The position numbers and the translations under genes were made by a program. A stretch of 64,000 bases of DNA, taken from Dichetophora obliterata. Its lineage: Eukaryota > Arthropoda > Insecta > Diptera > Sciomyzidae. Below are positions 56,601 to 64,000 of this stretch, in pieces. Under the pieces are notes generated by a model. That model saw nothing but the letters and a program-made list of their open reading frames with translations, had not been told where the DNA came from and did no database searches. The stretch lies in NCBI GenBank assembly GCA_963920525.1, contig OY986435.1, positions 276,542,848 to 276,606,847 of the forward strand. The letters run 5' to 3'. How positions within the stretch are numbered: position 1 is the stretch's first letter; every line of letters begins with the position of its first letter.

Positions 56601-57488
56601 TACATCTAAATAATCTGAATGGACCTAAATCTGTGGATCTTCAATTGCCGTATATCTTCATGATGAATGTGATTACATTTGTCGGCGGTACCGTGGTGTC
56701 TTGGTTCGGTTCTTACCTCTTGAAACACTACGTTAGATCAATTTGTAATATTGTATATCAATATGAGTGGCCGATAAGACCTAGTTTGTCTTGATGCCTG
56801 CGTTCGCAATTGGTTTTTTTTGTTTAAAGAAAATTGGTTTGGTGAAGTTGACCTATTTTGTCGAGTAACCACCCTGTCAAGCCAGGATCCCACCAGCTTC
56901 AGGAAGACAGAACGATGTAAATTATATATGTACTTATTCAAGGGGTGTTTTATTGGGTATAATACCTTGTTTGCTACACGACTCCGCCGATGTCAATATA
57001 CACAAATTGTTGCTAACTTGATCTTGTTTGTCTTCAAAATGCAACCCTGCTATACTCTATGATTTTATCGTTTTGACTTATCTTTTTTTATTATGTTAAC
57101 AGTATTTTCCAATTTGCTGAATATTTTTTATTTTTTAATAATACTTAATTTTAATCATACTTTAGATATAATATGCATTATATAATACTTAATCAATTTA
57201 ATTGTAATCAATATCTTATTTTAGAACTTTAATTTACTATAAAACATGTCCAGGCTTAGCAACCAAATAAATTTATTTATTTAAATAATAAATAAATAAG
57301 TATAAATATAAAATATATACCGTTCTGTGTTCCTGAAGCCGGTGCGATCCTGGCTTGACAGGGAGGCTACTTGACAAACTAGGTCATCTTCACCACACAA
57401 ATTTCCTTAAAACAAAGAAAACCGGTTGCGAAGATATACGCCTAATGAAGATCCACATGTTTAGGTCCATTCAGATTATTTAGATGTA
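56601..57488. mobile_element. TIR element with asymmetric arms and a LINE tail inside
   Basis: TACATCTAAATAATCTGAATG at the left is inverted at the right end (57488). The arms continue with GTGGATCTTCA, CGTATATCTTC, AAATTGGTTTGGTGAAG / AAATTTGTGTGGTGAAG, CCCTGTCAAGCCAGGATC and GCTTCAGGAA. The left arm has about 130 bp more (about 56665-56800) than the right. The core ends with AAATAATAAATAAATAAG (57281-57300), a LINE-like tail. No transposase is present. Confidence 0.75.
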
Positions 57489-57704
57489 TATTAGAGTGGA
57501 ACGAAATGTATAGAAGCAAGAAATCTTCATGGGCTTCATATATTTTTGAAAACTACGTGCAAAAAAAAATAATTTCTGCATTTTTAAATTTTTTTCTGTG
57601 ACATATCTTTTGACTGCGCCCGAGGGTTATTGTAATGTTGGTGGTGCTTCGGTATTAAAAAAATTTTTTTTATATTTATTTCAGTGTAGTGGTCAGCAAA
57701 TAAA

Positions 57705-59366
57705 TAGGTTAGGCTAGGACTCGTCGGTTGAGGGGGGGGATCTTTCTACACTTACTCCAAAAAATCACCATTCACAAAAGAAATACGTGCTTATATAATA
57801 AGTTGGGGATTTGCCGAAGCAGACCACAGTGGGTCCCTTTTCGTCCCCCATTGGACAAAGGGTACTACTGCTCGGAGTACTCGTACGTGAGCATGCTCCT
57901 CGTGTAAGCATCCTTTGTCACCTCAAGCATATCCTTACAGGTTAGTTGTCCAATCTCGGCTTTGCCAATAAATGGGCGTCCCAGAGTGGTCAATCTTATG
58001 CTTGCCAGCACCGGACACTGGCACAGCATGTGTGCTGCTGTTTCCGGCTCCTCTAGGCATAACCTACACGCATCGTCCTCGGTCAGAGTCATCTTCCCGA
58101 GATGGTACATGAAGGGACTGTGTCCTGTGAACAGTGCAGTAAGCCAGCTTAAAGCCCTTCGATTGTATCGGATAACTTTTGCTGCCTCACTACGAGACCA
58201 TTTCACGGCCGCCTTTGATTGCCTGCAGTTAACAGCTTCTTCCCACCTTTTACTGTGTTCTGAGTCCGTCCATTGTTTTATAAGGCCTGCCACCATATTG
58301 TCGCCTATGGCGATACGTGGTTCTGGTCCACAGAATTCTTCTGCTGATCCTGCTCTTGCTAAAGAATCAGCTTCTTCATTCTGTTCTATGCCAGAGTGTC
58401 CTCTCACCCACATAAGTGTTAGCTCATTCGTCTGGGCGCACCTATTGAGTTTTGTAAGACATTCTATGGCCAACCTGGAAGTGATGTCTGTGCGTTGCAT
58501 ACACCTAATCACAGACTGATTGTCGAGAGCGATGATAATTTTCTTGCCACTGATCCGGCCATCTATCAGGTGGTCCAGCGCATGCACTACGCCAAGCATT
58601 TCTGCCTGGTATACAGACACAAACCTCCCCAACCTCAGTACACAGGATAGGCTTAACTCTTTTGAGTACACGCCATTCATCAGAGAGCCGTCTGTGAATA
58701 TACTGATATCGCTACCAGCGATTTCTTCACAAACGGCTCCATCCGTTATAAGAGTTTTATAAAATTTTTCTGTTATTTTTACTCTCTGCCTTCCATCCAT
58801 AGGCATAAACGCCTCCCTGACATCTCTCTGTACAATATCAAGGATGCGAATATGACCATGCAGGGCCGTTGCCCCATGCCACGTAGCATTTCGCAACATC
58901 CTGAGGGCTGACAGCGCCGCTGTTTTCTTTATTTCTAAATCCAACGGCAGCATACCTAACAGATTCTCCATTGCGCTTGTTGGAGTGGTGCGTATTGCAC
59001 CTGTTATTCCAACACACGCTAGCCGTTGGACTCTGTCCAGTCTCTTCTTAATGGTTTTCTGACTGACTTTTGTCCACCAAATCACCGAAGCGTACGTGAT
59101 GACAGGTCTAACCATCATAGTGTAAACCCATTTCATAGCCTCTGGGTTTAGCCCCCATTTGAGACCACAAACGCGTCTGCACTGGAACAGAACCCTCTTG
59201 GCTCTTTGAATCCTATCTTCTACATGCTCATTCCAGTTCAGTTTGCTATCAAGGGTTACCCCTAGATATTTAACTTTCGTGGACATGTTGATTTCAGCTC
59301 CAAAAAGTCTGACTGGTTCTGTACTCAGGCCTACCCTCTTTCTAGTAAAGAGAATAATAATAAGAG
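57705..59366 (-). pseudogene. 5'-truncated LINE: RT thumb plus RNase H (LOA/R1-like)
   Basis: A 473-residue frame starts before its first ATG (LFTRKRVGLSTEPVRLFGAE at about 59345), then VKYLGVTLDSKLNWNEHVED, YTMMVRPVITYASVIWW (RT thumb), ISIFTDGSLMNGVYSKE (Asp; a few Gly-rich residues missing after it), SVYQAEMLGVVHALDHL (Glu), IIIALDNQSVIRCMQ (Asp), MWVRGHSGIEQNEEADSLAR (Asp), LSWLTALFTGHSPFMYHLGK and CRLCLEEPETAAHMLCQCPV (zinc-finger-like). RNase H residues are in place. The frame is intact, so insertion is fairly recent. The RT palm, including YADD, is missing. 3' end at about 57705 with a CCTAGCCTAACCTA tail. Plus-strand frames here are shadows. Confidence 0.9.
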
Positions 59367-59539
59367 AAAATACGTGCTTAAAGATTAAGTATAAAGATAG
59401 ATTTTAAGAAGATGGAGGAAAAGAGAGAATCGGAATCTAAAATAAAGTCATTAAAAGCATCACAACCAATTTCTATATACTACACGAGATTTAGATGTTT
59501 AATCTCAATATACCCTTTACCCAACCATGTCCCAATATA

Positions 59540-59595
59540 TCATACTCTAACATTTTGATTTTGGAATCCCAGACGGTTCTTATCGGCTGCCTTGG
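59540..59595 (-). CDS. Candidate last exon of a small minus-strand gene
   Basis: A strong acceptor (GTTTTTTTTATTTTTTGGCTTAG) precedes an exon reading (A)KAADKNRLGFQNQNVRV-stop when entered in phase 1, the phase left by the exon at 60562-60627. GC is about 45% against about 28% around it. It is not recognised, and it is short enough to be chance. Confidence 0.22.
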
Positions 59596-59935
59596 CTAAG
59601 CCAAAAAATAAAAAAAACTTTACTTCAAGATCATGTTAACAATTTTATTTCAAGTTAAAGGTCTAATTTAGAAATTTTACATAACCGAGCATTAAAGTAA
59701 ATAACAGAGCTCTCAAATTTTTATTTGATCTTAAAGGAACGATGAGAAATGGAACATAGAGAAACTAACATATTAGAAATTAACTAAATAAAGAGCACTA
59801 TCGGCAATATTAATGAGCGTGACTAAGAAATGTATAATAAGAAATCTTTAAGCGTAGTTATACAAACTTTTAGTTTTAATGATGTAGGTTTTTAAGCTTA
59901 CAATTTTAATAATAATACAAATACGTTGTATCTAA

Positions 59936-60259
59936 ATAATAAAAAAATAAACTGGCCATTTCAGACCTTGGGAGGACTTTGACCTAGCTTCTATTGATCA
60001 ATTGCGTTGTGCGTGTTATTAAATGTTTGATCACAAATGACCGAGAACTTGACCTACGTATTTTATGCCGACTCCGAACGGCTTATGTTCTCAAGAAGCT
60101 TTACATGGCAATTTTTACTCTCTGAGGTTTGCCATTGTCTGCAGGACAGAAAAATTAATTCGATTGAAAAAACTTTCTGTCTGAGCTGGAATTGAATCCG
60201 GGCTACCGCGGTTCTTTACCTTAGGGGCCACGCACTCTACCCACTAGGCCACGGTCGCC
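59936..60259 (-). mobile_element. Full-length tRNA-derived SINE with 13-bp target duplication
   Basis: ACGTTGTATCTAA occurs at 59923-59935 and 60260-60272, flanking the element exactly. On the minus strand: GGCGACCGTGGCCTAGTGGG, an A-box, GGATTCAATTCC (B-box, one mismatch), the body GACAGAAAGTTTTTTCAATC, CAATGGCAAACCTCAGAGAG, then a 3' part with GCCGTTCGGAGTCGGCATAA and TTTGTGATCAAACATTTAAT, ending in an A/T-rich tail. The 3' part resembles tails common to insect SINEs and their partner LINEs. It sits in the predicted intron between the exons at 59.6 and 60.6 kb. Confidence 0.85.
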
Positions 60260-60561
60260 ACGTTGTATCTAATTATTGCTTTTAGATATAAATTAAGTTA
60301 ACTATTTAATTTAACCCCAAAATATATAAAATAAACAATTTTTTTTATTTATTTGTAGTGGTTAGAGCTCTTATTATTCTATTTATTTATAGTTGTATAT
60401 TTAGATATAGTAAGTTAGAAGTATTTAAAAAATATTTTAACAGAAAGAGTTCTATAAAGAATAAACAGAAAGAATTTGTTCTATATGTAGTTTTGATAGA
60501 TATTAAGGTAGAATAATAACATTGTTAGAGAAATATTAAAAAAACAAAAGCTGAGACTTAC

Positions 60562-60627
60562 CAAACATATGCTTCATCCAGGCCTGTAGCGCTATATGAA
60601 GGTATATGGTCGTGTGTTGTTGGTGTG
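60562..60627 (-). CDS. Candidate 66-nt internal exon
   Basis: Acceptor ACTTTACATATAG|C and donor TTTG|GTAAGTCTC bound 66 nt (22 codons) of about 47% GC. Two frames are open. Phase 1, compatible with the neighbouring candidate exons, gives AHQQHTTIYLHIALQAWMKH. Phase 2 gives TPTTHDHIPSYSATGLDEAY, which looks more like natural protein. I recognise neither. The exon length is a multiple of three, so it could be a cassette exon. Confidence 0.35.
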
Positions 60628-61531
60628 CTATATGTAAAGTTTATGAGTAAGTTAATGCATATTATTTTACATTTTAACTTTTCTTTGTTTTCTTTTTTTA
60701 TGGTTTTTTTTTTCTTTTTGTATATAGATTTATATGTATGCCTTTAGGTCAAACAATTTATCTTTCAAAAAATCCCTTTTTTTACTTGTTTTAACAAATT
60801 TGAATTTTTCTTACATGAAACATTAATAAGTTAAATTGATTAGAACTATTTCAGAAAATTTTTGTAAATTATTTCTTCTTTTTCTAGTTTCTTGAACCAT
60901 TTAATACTTTTATTTAGAATTTAAAGATTTCTTTATCTTAAACAAACTTATTAGATTAGTCACAAGCCGCGTGGTTTTTCGTATAAGCTGCGTTTTAAAC
61001 TGAACCATCATGAGTCGAGCACAGTTGACTTCAAGAAAACGGTGAATCTCAGATAAAGAGTCTCCCGTTTAAGCGTTGATGGACTGATGAGAAAATTAAG
61101 TTTTGCTATCGTTAAAGTCTGGGTAAACTTAAAGTTGATATAAAATTGACTTTCCGGGATTGCTGCTTTTGTTTAGTAGCCAATTTCAATAGAGTTGATT
61201 ATTGTTGTTTTTTTATTATTATTAATAATGCAACTTATTAGTTAAATATATATGGATTTTAACTAATACTTAAATGTATTTTTTATTTTTAAAAGTATAT
61301 GCCTAAGCAATATTCTTATCGCCAAGAGATTCAAAGTAGAAGAGACGAAATATTGTTTTTATCTTCCGGAATATGTAACTTTTCTTTTTTTTTATATATC
61401 TTATAAAGCTTTAAGCTTGATTTTTGTAAAAGAATGTAGGTTTATTTATAGTTTAGTTTGTTTAGTTATGATAACAGAGATGTTATCGCTTTCATGTTTA
61501 TGTTTTGACATAAAATGGTAGATTTTCTTAC
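60628..61531. other. Intron candidate, unannotated
   Basis: AT-rich sequence with no repeat ends seen, lying between two candidate exons. A slightly GC-richer patch is at 60965-61075. Confidence 0.35.
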
Positions 61532-61606
61532 CTAGAAGATCATTGGCAGACAACATCACTGGGTTTATATATTGCATTGCAGGACATATTTTTTTATTTT
61601 TTTTTT
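61532..61606 (-). CDS. Candidate first coding exon of a small minus-strand gene
   Basis: Minus strand: an acceptor-like TTGGATTTCAG, an A-rich leader, then ATG at 61577 opening MQYINPVMLSANDLL and ending CTAG|GTAAGA (donor, phase 1). Joined to 60562-60627 and 59540-59595 it would encode a 55-residue product. Codon use and GC are above background, but there is no similarity I recognise. It could equally be the start of a longer isoform continuing beyond exons I failed to find. Confidence 0.28.
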
Positions 61607-61609
61607 CTG

Positions 61610-63387
61610 AAATCCAAAAAATTAGGAGCTAAGTTTTTTGATGCAAATCTATTCATTAAAGCATTGTTCATGAACGAAAAATAATTTCCCAGTAGCGGAT
61701 GGAATATATTCTGAATATATGAAGCATCAATTACCTTGTAATGACCACTAATTCCGACTATATTACCTTACTATGCATAAAAGGCCTTACATTTAACATT
61801 GAATGAGATAGGAGGTAAGTGATCGCCTCCCTTCAGCATTACCTAGAAGTTATGGAGTAACACACTACTTGTATTAAGTTATTCGAATGTGCTCTTTGGA
61901 AGCAACTATGGAATGAATTACTAGAAACAGCAATTAGCAATGAGAAAGAAAAAACCAGTTCTGCAAGGCACTACAAGTAATGAATTCAGAAATTTGTTTT
62001 ATTTTTCAGTTAATAATAAATTGCTTTGTTATGAAAAAAATAGCCACGTAACAAGTTTAAAGCATCTGATTCTTAGCACATTACAAGTAATGAATTATTT
62101 GAGCACTTCTTGGTATTGCAGAAAGCAGGAAATCACTTTATTTGTATCTCATTGAAAGGAAAGTGTAAAGGCGGAATAACTGACCACGTTCAGCAAGTTC
62201 TATAAGTATTTTATTGTAAGTTTTTGAGCTTTATCCCTCTCTACACTCAATGAGAGAGTAACAAAAAATTGCTACATGCTCTTTGATTGGACTAGAATAA
62301 TTTAAATTTTTGCAGAAAACTTTCTGAAGGTGATATGTAAATTCCGCTTAAGACATTTTAAATTTGAATTTCATTTATTTATGTTTGTGAATGTTTGTTT
62401 ATAAATATGTATGTTACATATGTTATACTAATACAAATGTTTTTTTACATTTACAAATGTATCTAAAAATGTTTGATTCAATTTGTTGCTTTCAGGGTTT
62501 TTCCAACTTCATGGACTGGCGCTTAGCTTTGTTTGTGATGCAAACTTTTTTGAAATGTGCGCTTTTGAACAACTTAAATGAATGACGCACCTCTTTAATG
62601 AAACACATTTCGTCATATCCTTCCTCTTACTGGCTTCTAAAGTAAATATAAAGAATAAGCTTATTTATAAAGAAACATATTTTGAAGAGTACAAAGAGTA
62701 AGGCGCTATTTTTTTATTCTTTCAATAATACTTTTTCTTTTCATCACGACAATTTGATTTGATTTGATATTTGCAAAATCACTGCATTACTTTTCCTTGT
62801 ATGCTACATTACAGGTATTGAGGTATGAGTTAATTACTTCTACTATATGCAGACGCATTACTTTTTGAAAAAAGTCATGCTTCCTTACCTGGTAATTTAT
62901 TCTGTATTAGTTCTATGGTAGCCACTGGCAAATCCGCTGCTGGGTTATTTGCTTAATTTATAAAAATGTAAAATTCTAATTTTTGAGAAGTGAAATTTTG
63001 CCTCACTGTAAAGTCAATCGTATGTACTTTTAATTTTGTCGCTCTTTTGTTATTATTGTTGCTTATATATTATCCAACATAGTTTGTTGCTTCTTATCGT
63101 ACGATTAAACGGTTCAATATGTTTTTAGTTCTTGAGCATTGCAACAATTAATTTATGTTCTATTTTTGTTTCTCTACACCTTTTGTAAAATGCTTTGGGT
63201 TAAAATTCTCACTCTGGATGAAACTGCAAATAAAGTCGTGTCATTAAGAATACTTGTTGTTGTTTCTTTTTATTTGCGATATTCATCTCCAAGCATAAAT
63301 AACAACTTGCCAAGAATTCCCTATAATACCATGTATGCGCTAGAAGATATTTAGGCTCAAAAATCACCGAAATCGGTCATTCGTTTA
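61610..63387. other. AT-rich interval without supported gene
   Basis: Short frames at 61940-62155, 62391-62585 and 63139-63354 are unrecognised. A possible acceptor (TTGTTGCTTTCAG) precedes GFSNFMDWRLALFVMQTF near 62497, but no donor or partner was found. GAAATCGGTCATTCG near 63370 is shared with 51490. Confidence 0.35.
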
Positions 63388-63980
63388 TATCTCCGCTCCT
63401 CTTTGTAGGACAGAAAATATGCTCAGAACTAAAAATTAATAAAATAGTTCCCAGAAAAAAAAAAAGAAAAAATCGTGTTTCTTTATCTCACTAAGCACTT
63501 TTGGTAGCACTTAATCGATCTTTTCAAAAAGGTGAATCAATCCTTTTAATTATTTTGTTACTTTAATTATTAATTATTCGGTAAGCAAATATTATTTTAG
63601 TTATTAATAAACAATACTAATTAGGGCGTAACAATTTTTTTTCGTTCTGGAATCATTGATTTTCGTATTCTACGGTAAATTAAAAAAAAACTCTTCGGCT
63701 GCATATGGAGATACGGTGAAATAATTTTCTTCGTAATTTCGTTTTAAAAACTTTATTCGATAACAAATTGCACTGTGGCGTATGAATGACATTTTATATA
63801 AGAATAAGTGTACAAAAGATAAGAAATTTCTACTTTGCGCTATTAAAACATATCTGGTCGCATAGCGTGGAAACTTTTTGTCTTACGCTAAAACTCTTAA
63901 GCGAATTTTTGTAAAGAACTATCTGATCTACAATTTTATTCTGAGCATATTTTCTGTCCAACAAAGAGGAGTGGAAGTAT
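63388..63980. mobile_element. TIR element at the right edge
   Basis: CTCCGCTCCTCTTTGTAGG and ACAGAAAATATGCTCAGAA at 63391-63430 are inverted at 63937-63975 (TTCTGAGCATATTTTCTGT, CAACAAAGAGGAGTGG). The core has ATTAGGGCGTAACAATTTT, shared with 51763 and 54101. No coding content. The true ends may extend a few bases further out. Confidence 0.65.
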
Positions 63981-64000
63981 TCCTGACAGTTCGTGTCAAA

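Noticed and set aside
57962..58762. Plus-strand frames of 185 and 80 residues
   Set aside because: They are antisense shadows of the RNase H LINE on the minus strand.
1..64000. Defence, toxin, biosynthetic or viral gene cluster
   Set aside because: No such genes were recognised on either strand; recognisable proteins are all transposon enzymes, and the remaining coding signals are isolated exon candidates.

Overview
The window is from a eukaryotic nuclear genome, and I infer a fly (Diptera, probably a higher fly). It is AT-rich (I judge about 30% GC by eye) and dense in transposon remains. The families seen are typical of insects: CR1/Jockey-like and RNase H-bearing LOA/R1-like LINEs, Helitrons, Tc1/mariner and PIF/Harbinger relics, tRNA-derived SINEs and foldback MITEs. 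The one long low-complexity exon (poly-Gln, poly-Ala, Asn runs) has fly-like composition. There are no operons, ribosome-binding sites or CRISPR arrays. I found no complete host gene, only candidate exons lying in very large introns or intergenic DNA. No feature could be checked against a database, so species and gene names stay open.

Layout. 1-0.9 kb: eroded LINE (minus). 1.9-2.8 kb: the best host-exon candidate (plus), ending in a canonical splice donor. 3.0-7.0 kb: a 4-kb nested stack of inverted-repeat elements. 7.5-8.2 kb: a TA-flanked MITE. 8.2-12.2 kb: a CR1/Jockey-like LINE (endonuclease plus reverse transcriptase, minus) split by a DNA element that carries a tRNA-derived SINE module. 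12.3-13.3 kb: foldback. 14.3-19.1 kb: a ~230-bp satellite unit in three copies, with a 1.8-kb DNA element and a 2.4-kb Helitron sitting at the same relative position between copies. 20-22.3 kb: Helitron-like debris and another copy of the DNA element. 23-25 kb: mostly unique DNA with a weak membrane-protein exon candidate. 25.1-26 kb: 5'-truncated LINE. 27.6-30.5 kb: an old, decayed Helitron. 31.9-32.4 kb: a tiny candidate first exon and a 21-nt candidate exon. 34.6-36.2 kb: three MITEs/foldbacks. 37.4-39.3 kb: Tc1 transposase relic split by a tRNA-bearing element, then a Harbinger relic. 40.3-41.0 kb: another SINE-bearing DNA element. 41-46.4 kb: gene-poor AT-rich DNA. 46.4-47.3 kb: Tc1/mariner-superfamily transposase relic. 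50.2-53.9 kb: composite inverted-repeat element with a LINE and a two-level foldback inside. 55.1-59.4 kb: three LINE remnants and one TIR element. 59.5-61.6 kb: three small, phase-compatible candidate exons (minus) around a SINE with intact target-site duplications. 63.4-64.0 kb: a TIR element at the window edge.

How the parts relate. Almost everything recognisable is mobile DNA, and insertions inside insertions give a relative history. No coordinated pathway is visible. The strongest unusual theme is the repeated presence of tRNA-like Pol III promoter modules inside DNA transposons (about 6.2, 10.1, 34.8, 38.0, 38.2 and 40.6 kb). In at least two copies the SINE module and its transposon flank are shared, which suggests the transposon captured a SINE and then amplified it. 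I did not find evidence for a defence, symbiosis or biosynthetic system.
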